DNA from: Tenrec ecaudatus
Lineage: Eukaryota > Chordata > Mammalia > Afrosoricida > Tenrecidae
Direction: 5' to 3'
Length of the DNA: 64,000 nt
Assembly: GCF_050624435.1 (NCBI RefSeq)
Contig: NC_134546.1
Location: 10,811,001 to 10,875,000, forward strand
The position numbers and the translations under genes were made by a program. The notes below the pieces were generated by a model. That model worked only from the letters and a program-made list of their open reading frames with translations, made no database searches and was not told the origin of the DNA. Positions 11,385 through 22,261 of the stretch are shown piece after piece. Within the stretch, counting starts at the first letter, position 1; every line of letters starts with the position of its first letter.

Positions 11385-13266
11385 TTAATTAATCATTTTA
11401 TGAGAGCACTAGCAGATATTTTAACAATCCATAATTCAATTAGATCAGGTACAATTGTACAATATCAGTTTAAAAGCATTTTCTTTCTTCTTGAACTCTT
11501 TGATATCAGCTCCTCTTTATCCCCTCCCTCCCCTCCCCTGCCCCTCAGAAACCCTTATTTATATTATATTACATTATATTATTTTATATTATGTTCTCGA
11601 TTTTTGCCATATCAAATATATCCATTCACCTGAAATTCTGTTATTTGTTCCCCTGGAATGGAGTTAGACAGTCATCATTGCTATCAGCTCCCTCTTTATC
11701 TCCTCCACGCCCCCTTCTTGTCCCCTCAGGGAATAATTACTCCCATTACTGTTGCTGAAGGGTTATCTATCTTGGCTTTCATGCCTCGAATAATCTTAAT
11801 TATAGCAATGGATGTACACAGGTCTAGCAAGATTAATGAGGTAAAACAAAGACCATAATAGTGAGGGGAGAAATTATTAAAGAACTAGAGTATAATTGTG
11901 TGTTTCATCAGTGCTATGCCCCACCCCAGATTTATCATCCCTTCCATGTGGCCCTTCTGTGAGGGACTGTCCAATTATCTTACAGATGGGTTTTGGGTCT
12001 CCACTTTGTCCACATTCCTTCTCGTCAATTTGATTGCTTGTTTTTGAACTTCTGATACCTATTCCTGGAGACACCTCATGATCACACAGGCTGGTGTGCT
12101 TCTTCCATGTGGGCTGTGTTGCTTCCTTGCTAGAAGACCACTTGTTTAACTTCAAGCCTTTAAGACCCCAGATACTATATCTTTTAATAGCCAGGCATCA
12201 TCAGCTTTCTTCACCACATTTTCTTATGCACCAATTTTGTCTTCAGTGATAATGTCAGGAAGGTGAGTATCAGCCAGTGCCACATTATTAGAACAAACCA
12301 GTCTTGTACTGAGGTAAGATTTAAGTAAAGTCCATATGCTTCCTTGTTGTATTTACGTATATATGCATAAAAATTTACCTATTTTGTATATTTACATGTA
12401 TGCATATCTATATATATAATTTTTACTTTCTTCTTCTTTACTCTTATTTTTTCTTTCCTCCTACACCACTATCCACTATCAAGTTTACCCATTGTTAACC
12501 TCTCAGTAATTCTTCTCAGATCCATTTCAATTGATCAAATACAACCAGGAATGCTACACCTCCTCACCATCAATTTTAGATCCCTTGCAACCCTTGCTCT
12601 TCCCCTGTCCTGTCGTTATTGGCTCACTGTTCGCTTCTCCCCACCTCTTCCCCTCCTATCCCCCACCCCCCACCCTCCAGAACCATTGGTCCCATTGCTG
12701 TCTCCTTGGGGTTGCTTATCCTCCTAGCTTATAGAGATAGACACCAAAAGAAAAAGAGAGAAAAGAAAGACCATACAAACAATTCCAAGTCTAACTGTTA
12801 TACTGACCCAGAGTAGATGAGAATCTCCCTGTTCATCCATCAGTCCAAGCCCCTTTTCTTTCAGGGATCCGTTTCCCAGAACCCACTTACCTAACCACTT
12901 ATAACCTCTCAGTCCTCAGCATTTGTGCCTGAAGGACGCACCTCCTACAAGTCCCCATGGCTCTACCTGCATTCAGGGATGGAGCGGTCTAGTGCAACCC
13001 CCACCCCCAACTCTGTTACACCTTTACACTTTCAGTGTACCCTCTTTTGAGTCACCCCCAACCAGTTCAGATGAGGTGCTTCCCCCTCCCCCCACAGTCA
13101 GAAGTCTACAATCAAGATTCTTCAGGGCCTTCGTGTCTTTGCTCCCATTGCTGGTCTGTTGCAATCCCCTCCTGGTTTGCCCCCATGTGGACGGGTCAGA
13201 CCAGCCACTCTCTGAGCTGCTCTGAGTAGGAATATTGACCTCAAGGATTGGCCCACTGCAATGAGG

Positions 13267-13335
<69 letters not shown>

Positions 13336-14760
13336 CCTTTCCTCGGGAGACTTAAGCAATACCCTCCCCTTGGGTAGATTGGTTCCCTGGACCTCATTGC
13401 CATCTTTCTTCTTCCCCCACCCCTCTGTGGGCCTTGAAGGCATATGAGGGGCAGGGGAAGATGTCCTTCAGCACAAGTGCTATCTGCATCTTTTCTTGCT
13501 TTCCTTTTTTTTAAATGACGTATGCATCACTGGGTTTGGTCTGGCTCATGCCAGATTATCTGGTCCTCAGTCTGGGAACAGTGTGTTATGTGCATGTTCC
13601 CTTGTGCCCGTTCTGCTGTTTGAAGTTACCGCAGTGGACGCATGTTGTACTTGTGCTTGGTTGACTTCACTCAGAATAATATCCTCCAACTCTTTCCACA
13701 AGACAAAGTGCTTTATCTTATATAATCCATTCATCTATTGATGGCAACTTCGGCTATTTCCCATTCCTTGTGCTGGTGAACTACACAATGATGAACACTG
13801 GAGTGCAGATGTCTGATTGTGGTCTGTTTCTTATTTCTTCTAGGTGTGTACCAGTAGTGGAATTGCTGGGTCATAAGGGAACTTGATTTCCACCTGATTT
13901 GGGTATCGCCAAATCACCAGCAGTGAATGAGAGTTCCTATCTCACCACACCTCCTGCAACATTTGTTGCTTTCTGAATTTTCTCATTTGGGCTATGTTTG
14001 TGGTTGTTAGGTGGTACTTCATAGTTATTTTAACTTGCATTTCTGAATGGCCAATGATTGGGAATGTTTTCTCATATGTTCATTGTCCATTCAGGTTTAC
14101 TCCTTTGTGAATCTTCTGTTCAAGTCTTTTGCCTCAGTGGGCTATTATTTTTATTGTTATTATTATTATAAGCGTGCAGGATTCTATAGATTTTAGTAAT
14201 AAGCCCTTTGTCTGATATGTCATTGCTAAATATCCTTTCCCAGTCTGTAGGCTCTCTTAATACTTTCTTGATGAAGTCTTTGATGTGCACAAGTGTTTAA
14301 CTTTACTACATCTTGCTCCTTCATTATTGTTGATAGCCCATGTATTCCCTGTGCTCAGGTTCTTAGCTTTGTCCCTGTTTTCTCATTTATGATCCTGATA
14401 GTTTATGGTTTTACCTCAAAGTCTGCGATTCACCTTGAATTGCATCTTATATATGGAGTGAGATAAAGGTCTCCATTTTTCTATTGGTAGATATCCCGTT
14501 TTTCCAGTACCGTTTGTTAAAAGGGGCATCCGCTTCCCATTTGATATTTTGGGGGCCCTTATCAAAGATCAGTTGTCTTTATGCTGATTTTTTTAATTTC
14601 TGGATTTTCTGTTCCTATCCATCCGCCCATGGTTATCATTATACCAGCACTACGCTGTTTTCACAACTGTGGCTGTATAGTACGTCTTAAAGTCAGATAA
14701 TACAAGCCCTCCCACTTTCTTCTTCTTCTTGAGGAGTTCTTTGCCAATTCCCAACAGCAT
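11385..14760 (-). mobile_element. Younger L1, antisense: 3' UTR plus end of ORF2
   Basis: Reading from the left: an antisense 3' end ('taatcattttatgagagc'), about 2.3 kb of 3' UTR shared with other copies in this window, then antisense ORF2. ORF2 landmarks include 'ccattcatctattgatggc', 'ggaattgctgggtcata' and 'cagtctgtaggctctctt'. It stops around 14760, so the element is 5'-truncated. A (CT)n microsatellite has expanded inside the 3' UTR. ORF2 is broken by stops and frameshifts. It sits inside the older L1M. Confidence 0.8.
13268..13334 (+). repeat. (CT)n microsatellite
   Basis: About 33 CT units with one interruption, within the L1 3' UTR. Translation of the opposite strand gives Arg-Glu runs that are not a gene. 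Confidence 0.97.
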
Positions 14761-14978
14761 TCCTGTTCTTAACCACAGTACAACTGCCAGGTCAAAATGA
14801 ACACAAGAGGGGTACAACAACATTGTCTCATCTACAGACTTGATTCTGCTTTTGCCCCTGTTCCACTAGTGGCCTTTGTCTGTTCCAGGATCCAGATTAG
14901 GATCAAATGTTGCATTTAGTTGTCATGTCTCTTGTTAGGTGCCCTTGAATTATCTCCTACTCCTATCTCCCTATCATT
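14761..14978 (-). mobile_element. Old L1M 3' region, antisense, part 2
   Basis: 'tccaggatccagattagg', 'ttgcatttagttgtcatgtc' is the characteristic antisense 3' block of L1M elements. It is continuous in family and orientation with 11160-11384. Confidence 0.65.
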
Positions 14979-15014
14979 AGATACTTTCAATATTCTTTGC
15001 CAACACCATAATTT

Positions 15015-15557
15015 TTTTTTTTTTTTTTTTTTGCGAGGCAGCTACCTTTATTGGGGACTGTGGTCCAGGGACACAGCTGCTTCACTGAAGGGCTACACGC
15101 TTGATCTGGAAGTTGCCATCGGCCTCCAGGAAGTTGATCGTCTCCAGGTTGAGGCGGTTGGGGAACTTGAACGTGTGTCCGTCTGGCAGCTTGATGCTCA
15201 GGTCGGCTTGGTCGAAGGAGAAGCACACCTCAGCGACACTGCCCGCCTGGAAGGGGAAGTTGGTCTCCCAGTGATCGGCGCCCCAGGCCCCGGCGTCCTT
15301 GCTGTTACACACGATAGTGTTGGTGTCACCGTGGGCGTCGAAGCAAGGGTTGAAGTCCAGGCACAGGTTGCTGTTGTCTTTGCCCAAGTTCAGCACGAAG
15401 CATTTGGCGTCGGGGGCCACCTGGCCCCGCACCCGGAGGCAGGTCCCAGGCTTGAGGTTCAGGTTGCTGGCCACCAGACCGCAGGCCATGGCTAAGTGCA
15501 AGGTGATCTGGGCAGACGATCTACCAGCTGTCCCAAGCTCCACTGAGAGGAGAGATC
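15015..15557 (-). pseudogene. LGALS1: Galectin-1 processed retrocopy
   Basis: An intronless, antisense cDNA copy of galectin-1 mRNA, a cytosolic and secreted beta-galactoside-binding lectin that acts as a homodimer. It shows the three hallmarks of L1-mediated retroposition: a poly(A) tail (T run 15011-15032) preceded by an AATAAA signal about 20 bases upstream in the mRNA sense; a perfect 14-bp target duplication CAACACCATAATTT at 15001-15014 and 15558-15571; and no introns although the parent family is multi-exon. About 68 bases of 5' UTR remain, containing 'gacagctggt', so the copy is near full length. The reading frame is uninterrupted (15082-15489). The sharp duplication and open frame suggest a fairly young insertion. 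No promoter is seen beside it. Confidence 0.95.
15082..15489 (-). CDS. Intact galectin-1-like frame in the retrocopy
   Basis: 135 codons beginning MACGLVASNLNLKPG, the same length as galectin-1 of other mammals. The start is the ATG that opens the galectin homology; the frame happens to stay open 31 codons further upstream through the 5' UTR and flank. One carbohydrate-recognition domain fills the protein. Compared with the mammalian galectin-1 I remember (mature numbering), the sugar-contact set H44, N46, R48, H52, N61, W68, E71, R73 becomes D, N, C, H, N, W, D, W. Four of eight are changed, including both arginines. Cys2 is kept. The fold could survive, but lactose-type binding would probably be lost. 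Expression is unproven and the likeliest status is a decaying retropseudogene. Confidence 0.55.
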   Translation of the reverse strand: MACGLVASNLNLKPGTCLRVRGQVAPDAKCFVLNLGKDNSNLCLDFNPCFDAHGDTNTIVCNSKDAGAWGADHWETNFPFQAGSVAEVCFSFDQADLSIKLPDGHTFKFPNRLNLETINFLEADGNFQIKRVALQ

Positions 15558-15764
15558 CAACACCATAATTTAAATGCTTCAATGATTCTCTGGTTTTCCT
15601 TATTCATTGTCCAACTTTCACATGCAGATGAGGTGATTGAAAATATCCTGGCTTGGGTCAGGAGCGCCCTAGTCCTCAGAATGGCATCTTTCACCTCTAA
15701 ACTTTAGTCTCTTTACAAACTAAAGATGTCTTTGGCAGTAGATCTGTCCTGTGAAACATGTCAC

Positions 15765-16095
15765 TTTACTCTCCTTTAATATGAAACAGCTCCTCTTTGT
15801 CTTTCTTGACCTTGACACGTTTGTAAGAATACAGGTTCATTGTTTGGTAGGAGGTCCCTCGGTTTGGGTTTGACTAATGTTTCCTCCCAATTAGATTCCA
15901 GTTATGCATTAGGAACATTCCCAAAATAACATTGTGCCTTCTCAGTTCTTCATGTCACCTGACGTTTATTTGCTCCCTTACTGATGGTGTTCTCTTGGTC
16001 ACTTGGTTAAGGTGGGATGTGCCATGGTTCCCATTTTAAAGGTACTAGGTTCCCCGCTTTAGTACCGATCTTCTGAGGAGATCCTTTGAGGTTGT
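15765..16095 (-). mobile_element. Old L1M 3' region, antisense, part 3
   Basis: 'ctttcttgaccttgacac', 'gtttgggtttgactaatg' and 'gtcacttggttaaggtgg' are L1M antisense 3' phrases and continue the fragment at 14761-14978. Confidence 0.65.
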
Positions 16096-17363
16096 GGGAT
16101 TACCTATTCGTTTTTTATTTTATTGGCCTTTCTTGCCTGAAGCAGCTATCCCTGTGACAGTGGCCAAATGGCCGCTTCCCGAGGCCATCATTCCTTCTCA
16201 GTTCTCTAGTGGGCCATGAATGCATAGCTCTGCATCTTGAACTGCTCAGAGAAACTGGCCCCTGGAATGGGACTCCAAAGCTGGCCCTTAAATTAAAGGT
16301 CTGCGCAAGAGGCTGCATAATGGGGGGAATGTAGCCCCATCAAGGGACCTCTGAAACTAGCACGACTGTCTCTGCAGGAACGGATAAGTCAAGCCAGCGG
16401 CCAGCAGGACCACCTACACTTTCTGGACTGAGAAGACAGGGTCTGCCTGATGGAGTCATGCTCACCTTTCAAGATGATCCCAAAGTCAACCATGGGACCT
16501 TCCGAGGAGCAGATAAGTTCACATATTAAAGATGCAGGAAGCTTGACTGGGCTTCCAGAAGCCCTGGCATGAGAAAACAAGGAAAATGTGCTGAAAGATG
16601 TGAGGCTAAAGGAGAACCAGCTGGGACTAAGGCTCTCCCAGGGCAGGCAACAGCTGAGCCCTGGAGGAAGGCCAGGCAGAGAGGAGGGGATAATGTGATG
16701 CTGAGGAAGCCAGGGTAGCAGTCTGAGGAAAGAAAGCATGCCCAACATTTCCTTTAGTTCTTGAGATGTGGTTTTGAATCTAGGGTACCTTCGGCTACTT
16801 GGATGAGAAAAGCTTGGGGTGAGCATTATCAAGGTGCCTAAGCTGGTGACTTCAGAGGAACCTGTCTGTGGTTTCTGCACAACTCCTTTCCCTCAAACAC
16901 ACAGCACACACATGGTCATTCGTCTCCCCAAGGGGTGCTGCACCGGAATCCTGTCAAGACGTATTGGAGACGTTGAACAGGGTAGGACAGGAGGGCACCC
17001 CTGCCTCCTTCATTCTTCACAAGCAGGAACGAAGTGAAAAGTCATGATGTCGTTGACTCATATGAATTGCGTGGATGCCTACTTGCAAAAGCTTCCCTTC
17101 CTGTCAGCCCTCTGAGTTATCTCCTCCTCTTCCACTCCTTGATCTCTACTCCCTATTTGCCTACCTTCTGGCAAATCCAGGACTAGAGATCAGCAGGATG
17201 AGATGCTTGGACCTGATGTTCAGGCAAATGTGATGGACTTTGATGGTGGGGTTTCATTAGCTCTGTGCTGGCAGCAAATTGCATTCAACAGATAAGGGAG
17301 GGGAATGGGGAAACTGAGTCCAGCCGATGAAACAGACTAGCATTAACCACTCTAATGCCATTT
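16096..17363. other. Apparently single-copy DNA
   Basis: No repeat family recognised. Open frames are short and unlike known proteins. A purine-rich tract near 17294 ('aagggaggggaatgggga') lies just upstream of the LTR that follows. Confidence 0.4.
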
Positions 17364-17779
17364 TGTTGACTGCTGAATGGCCTGCCTCCTCCCCCTCCCA
17401 TCTCAGAAATTTCCTGCTAATGATTGATTTTAGAGTTTAAAAAAATGTACGTTTATGTTCCCAAGATCATGACATTGTACTTAACCTCATTATTCTTCAG
17501 TATTGCTCCTTTTTGATGTTATAATCAAACCTGACCCTGCAGTGCTCGCTTACTCTAAAGAACGATAATCTTAATTTTGCTTTCTGCTTTAGTCATACCT
17601 GCTCACCTATAGAAAAGTCCCTGATACAAGGGGGTTTATCTATATAAGTTGGCTGTTATCTTCACGCCAGACTGCAATCTAAAGGACCGCTTTAAGTTCT
17701 CGCCGTCCAGTTAACTGAATAAAGACTCTTCTAAAGTTCGAGACACTATAATGGTTGTCATTTAATCGAACCCGCAACA
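17364..17779 (+). mobile_element. Solo LTR of an endogenous retrovirus (class not assigned)
   Basis: It has LTR-like ends TGTTG and CAACA, a TATA-like 'ctatataagttgg' at about 17639, and a polyadenylation signal AATAAA at 17718-17723 followed by 'cgaacccgcaaca'. The short TATA-to-AATAAA spacing is typical of gammaretroviral-type LTRs. No clear target duplication was found, so the left edge is uncertain; a start nearer 17315, right after the purine tract, is possible. No primer-binding site or gag follows. Confidence 0.6.
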
Positions 17780-18077
17780 CCTACTCTTTGCAGAATGTGT
17801 GTAACGGGAAGGAGAAAGACTAGCAACCTGGCAGGGAAACAAAGTCAAGGAGCAGGTGTGGGGTTTGTTGTTGTTTTTCATTTTTATTGAAATTTGGATG
17901 AAAGGTTCCAGGGAAAATTGGTTTGCTGATTGACCATTCGTACACACTTCGTTTCGTGTCATTGGTTGCAAGGCCCGCGCTTTTCTTGCTTCCTCCCTGG
18001 GTGACTGTTTCCATTGGTCTTTCTTTCTACATCCAGCCTGCCTTCTGCCCTTCTGATCTTGGCTGCTTGCTCTAAGG

Positions 18078-18753
18078 CAGCGGTTCTCAACCTGTGGGTC
18101 ACGACCCTTTGGGAGTTGAATGACCCTTTCACAGGGGTCGCCTAAGACCATCGGAAAACACATATTTTCTATGGTCTTAGGAAATGACACACCACTCCAC
18201 TATCCGTCTCCAGGCGGGTCCACCCACATGCAGATACACCCACATACAAGTACCCAGCGTGAAGACTGTTACCCATGCGACACCATGCTTCAAAACAAGA
18301 CATTTCATTTCTTTGTCATTAGAAATAAATGTTTCACACTATAGAATGACATATTGGCCTCCTCCCTGGGGCACAAACAACATAAAAGTGTGTGAAAGGA
18401 GACGTCGGACAGGGCAAGATATGACAAAATAGTAATTTATAAATTATCAAGGGCTCAAGAGGGAGGGGATAGCAGGGAGGGAGGGGAAAAATGAGGAGCT
18501 AATGCCAGGGGCTTAAGTGGAGAGCAAATGTAAAAAACAACAAAAAAAGAATTAGTTATTGTTTTTGTGCTTCATCACTATGCTCTAATTAGGTTCAATT
18601 TGTAACAATGAAAATACATCCTCCATTTCAGATATTTACATGACGATTCATAGCAGGAGCAAATGACAGTGATGACGTAGCAGTGAAAATCATGGGATGG
18701 TTGGGGTCCCCACCACATGAGGAACTAACTGCCTTCAAGGCGGAGAATCACTG
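18078..18753 (+). mobile_element. SPIN (Space Invader) hAT element, non-autonomous, with nested L1 tail
   Basis: It begins CAGCGGTTCTCAACCTGTGG and ends 'gagaatcactg', giving matching terminal inverted repeats of hAT type. Internal phrases 'cctaagaccatcggaaaaca' and 'ggaactaactgccttcaagg' fit the SPIN/OposCharlie3 family. The 8-bp flanks CTCTAAGG and CTCTCTGG agree at 6/8. A sense L1 3' UTR fragment (about 18358-18540) interrupts it. Without that insert it is roughly 0.5 kb and has no transposase. SPIN is known from tenrec, opossum, bushbaby, some bats, murine rodents, Anolis and Xenopus through horizontal transfer. Confidence 0.85.
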
Positions 18754-18814
18754 CTCTCTGGGCTCTCTCGCCCTAGAGTCATTGTCCCTGGGAGGCCTGT
18801 CTGCTGTTCAGGAA

Positions 18815-18990
18815 CTCGTGTGGCCCAGTGGGTTACACGTCGGGCTGTGAACCACAGGTCCCCAGCCCTCGCTCCCCGGAGAACGTGGAGGGCGCAGTAA
18901 GAGAAGAGATGCGGTCTACTCTGTCCTCGACGGCCACTATGAGTCGGGATCCACTCCACGGCTGTGAGTTGGGATGGTTTCCGGTTTTAT
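18815..18990 (+). mobile_element. AfroSINE, diverged
   Basis: Head 'gtggcccagtgggttacacg', body 'actctgtcctcgacggccac', ending 'ctatgagtcgggatccactc'. Confidence 0.75.
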
Positions 18991-19189
18991 TGTTTGGCTG
19001 AAAGTTGAACCAGGACGATGAGTTCAGTGCAAGGCTTCAAGAGTGTCTAAGGTCCACAGCCTCAGGGGTTCCCTCCTTCTCCAGCACACCAGCAAGCATG
19101 GTCATTTTGGTTTTTGTTTTGTTTTGAATCGTCTTGGGTTTTGTTTTGCATTTTTCTTTTTTGTTGTTGTCGCTGTTGTTTTGCACTTT

Positions 19190-19437
19190 TCTCAGACTCC
19201 GTCCAGGGCTATCGATTGTGATCCCTTTCAGAGCAGTAGACTGTGGGAGCCAAACAACATCTAGGTTCCCAAACGTATTTGGTCTACTACCCCTCCCCTT
19301 TGCAAAAAAACAAAAAAATTACTCAGTATCAATAAAAACTTCTATAGGATAAAATGTCGGTTCTGTTTTTACAGCCCCTTGCTGGATTGTCCCAACGCCC
19401 TCCAGGGGGCGGTATTGCCCACGTTGAAAAACACTGA
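19190..19437 (+). mobile_element. hAT-like non-autonomous element, copy 2
   Basis: The right end 'gttgaaaaacactg' read on the other strand is CAGTGTTTTTCAAC, a hAT-style terminus. The body matches 296-490. 'cctccagggggcggtattgc' lies near the end. The left boundary is not clear. Confidence 0.45.
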
Positions 19438-19754
19438 TAAGTTCAGGTGTGTGAAGACTGAGGCTGGAGTCCATTAGCCTTCTGGACATCTTATGTCCGT
19501 GCGTCTTTCTTGGCTCCTCTTTGCTTCCAGTGGGGAGAGACTAATAGTTGCACTGTAGATGGCCACTGGCAAGCTTTTAAGAACAGGGCAGGTTTTTGCA
19601 ATGGGGAAATTACAGTGTGTTCTCAAGGAAGGAACTAGAGGTCAAGAACCTAAAGTTAAATTTAAAAGAAAGACACTGAGTGGAGAGTTCATGATAAAAT
19701 CAAGAACCTGAAGTCAAGTTAGCTTTGGGAACAAAGGTGGATGTGATTTCTCTG
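19438..19754. other. No recognised feature
   Basis: Short single-copy stretch between a hAT-like element and an AfroSINE. Confidence 0.4.
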
Positions 19755-19980
19755 GAAATGTCCCTGAGTGGTTCCATGTGCATGTGACTGGCTGCCAACA
19801 GAAAGGTTTGTGGTTTGAGTCTAGCCATCAGTGACTCAGAAGAAAAGCCTGGAGAACTACTTACACGCACATATACATAGAGAGATCAACTCTTGACAAC
19901 TTTATAGAGCATCGTTCTACTGTGATACACATGGGGTCGCCACCAGTCAGGGTTGACTCAATAGAAATTGGTTGTGGTGT
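19755..19980 (+). mobile_element. AfroSINE variant
   Basis: 'cagaagaaaagcctggagaa', 'cacatggggtcgccacc' and 'gactcaatagaaattgg' match the variant that also occurs at 8605-9005. Confidence 0.75.
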
Positions 19981-21254
19981 TCAGGAACTAATGAGGGAGA
20001 CTATAAAGGATGAATCATGATCCAGACATCACGCAGACAGTGGGAAGAAGAGCTGAGACCCCGACCTTCTCCATCAATTAGGTGGGAAAGCCATCCTGAA
20101 GGAGGAGGAGTCAGTCAGAGGAGTGAAAGAGGTTTGTTGCAGCTGCCTCAAAGCATTCAATAGGAAATCAAGAAGAGTAAAAAAGCCTGGTCTGACATCG
20201 AAATGACTATGAATCTGCACAACAAACATGCCTGGGGACAGATTAATTTGCTCCTGAAAAGTCTTTACAGGTCTCTGCTGATCGTGTAGCTTGTTGGAAC
20301 ATCCATCTGAATGTCTAACTCCGATAGCCATCTTTGGCAGACTAACGAATGGCTGGGATAACTATTAGCATGCACTTTTCAATACTTAGAGAAATGAAAT
20401 TTTCCACTCCCAGCAAGCTGTTAAAATCCTAATTATCCCCTTGGAGACAGGCCCTCTCAATTTCAGAAACAAGGCCCTTTACAAAGGAAGGAAAGGAGCC
20501 ACATTCACTGGCACAAGTGCCCATTCACACACCCCAGGAATGAACTACATCGATCTTCATTTCCCCATCCAGTAAGATCCTCTAAGTCACTCCTTGACAC
20601 ACTGACTCTCTGGTAATCCCATCATTGATCAAGCCAAACAAAGCAAGCTTTCTACCCATTCGGTGGCAGCAGCAGCTGGTTTTTGTTGGAAGACGTCTTT
20701 ATGCCAACCTTGGAGAACACTGGCTCAGACTCCCACTGCCTTCCCACACCAGACAGGGGCCGCTTATGAATGAAAGGCCGATTTCTTTCCTCCTGGGCTG
20801 TTTTGGAGAGATGGAGGGAGAAAGCCATTCCTTAGAACCTTGGTAGGGAAGGAGCTGGTGCTCCAGGGAAGGGAAGGGTAAGGTTGGCAAGGGAGTGAGA
20901 TGTCAAGTCTGGACGCCTCACACAGGATGTCCAAATGCCGTTGCCACCTTCTGCAAGTCCCTAAAAGGGACCCCAAAGGGCTACTCTGTGGGTTGGAGAG
21001 TCCAGCAGGGCTATGTCAACGTTGGGCAGGCGGGAGGGCAGGCCATGAGCAGTGGGGAAGGCTGGCCTCACTTGGTCCTGAGAACAAAGGGAGTCACTGA
21101 ATGAGTACAGCGTGGGACACCTGGGGTCCCATAGAGGCCCCAGGACAGCCTGATGAATGGGGAACCCAAGCTTGGAGTGGAGGTTCAGGGAGGCTTGAGG
21201 AGCAGGAAATGAGCCAGGCTCTGACCGAAAGGTAAACAGCCTGAGAAGGAATCG
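19981..21254. other. Apparently single-copy DNA
   Basis: No repeat or gene recognised. Several overlapping short frames on both strands near 20700-21200 look like chance in GC-richer sequence. Confidence 0.4.
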
Positions 21255-21497
21255 AATCAAGACCGCCCTGGGCCGCCTCCTGTGTCTGGAGGAGGAGGGA
21301 AGCTACCGGCTCTACTTGGACATATGGGAGACTCCAGTCCCTGCAGAAGGACATCACACTCGGTAAAGCAGTGGGACGTCGTAAGTGAGAAGGACCTTCG
21401 ACAAGATGGACTAACAGTGGCTACGTTGCTGAACTCAAACAGAAGGACAATTTTGAGGATGGACACGGCCGGGCAGTGCTTTGTTCTGCTGGGAGCG
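21255..21497 (+). mobile_element. RTE 3' terminal fragment
   Basis: 'gagactccagtccctgcaga', 'aggaccttcgacaagatgga' and 'cgggcagtgctttgttctgc' are the sense 3' terminal coding region of the RTE LINE. Confidence 0.7.
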
Positions 21498-21665
21498 TAG
21501 CAGTTTGAAGGAACCAGCAGCTCCATAGGAGAAAGGTGAGACCTTCTACTCCGATGAAGAGCTAGTGGCTCGGAAGCCCATCAGGGCAGAGCTACCCTGT
21601 CCTATTTGGTCACTCTGAGTCACAGTCAACTTGATGACAGTGAGTTTGATTTTGAGTTTGGTGCT
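21498..21665 (+). mobile_element. AfroSINE, 5'-truncated
   Basis: 'ccagcagctccataggagaa', 'gctaccctgtcctatttgg', ending 'cttgatgacagtgagtttg'. It begins inside the head and joins RTE directly. Confidence 0.75.
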
Positions 21666-21827
21666 GTCGCCCGGTAGAGAACGTGGGAGAAACTAAAGGC
21701 CCTAAAGCAAGTTCAGATTGAATGACTCAAGTTAAGAGACTTCAGGTACTGCCTACAAAATTTAGAAGTTACAGTAATTTCACTATTTGGGGGCTGCTAT
21801 TACCTTGCAATTAGACATATCATTTTG

Positions 21828-22030
21828 TAGCCCTGGTGGTGTAGTGGGTTATGCGTTAGGCTGCTAACCACAAACTCAACAATTCTAACCCACCAGCCGC
21901 TCCATGAGAAAAACGTAAGGCTTTCTACTGTAAAGAGTTACTGTCTTGGAAACCCACAGGGGCCGTTCTACTCTGCCATTAGGGATACCATGAGTCTGAA
22001 TCAACTCAATGGCAGTGAATTATATATGCA
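21828..22030 (+). mobile_element. AfroSINE, full length
   Basis: 'tagccctggtggtgtagtgg', 'aggctgctaaccacaaactc', 'cttggaaacccacaggggcc' and 'caactcaatggcagtgaat'. It is among the least diverged copies here and a good reference for the family. Confidence 0.9.
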
Positions 22031-22261
22031 GACGTATGCACAGATAAAAACAACAATTGTATGGAGTTGAATATATAATAATCTATTAAGTGTGCAATAG
22101 CTGTCTCGAAATGTTAGAAATATGAGAATTTCCAGTGTGTGTCACAGACACACAAAGTGAGCACTGGTTAGAAAAATGGTGTTGGTGGGATTTCTTGGGG
22201 CAGGGTTGCTACCAACGTTCAGTTGGCAACAAAGTACTGTATGTTCAGTCCATGAATTACA

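Larger units (their letters stand above)
14979..15760 (-). mobile_element. RTE fragment interrupted by the LGALS1 retrocopy
   Basis: RTE sequence occupies 14979-15014 and 15558-15760: 'caatattctttgccaacacc', then 'cttattcattgtccaac' and 'ggcttgggtcagg'. The same order is present uninterrupted at about 55490-55680. The galectin-1 retrocopy lies exactly between the two halves, flanked by a repeated 14-mer. Confidence 0.75.

Noticed and set aside
13024-13443. Long Arg-Glu repeat frames on the minus strand
   Set aside because: They are translations of a (CT)n microsatellite in an L1 3' UTR.
14920-15568. Plus-strand frames across the galectin region
   Set aside because: They are antisense shadows of the LGALS1 retrocopy.
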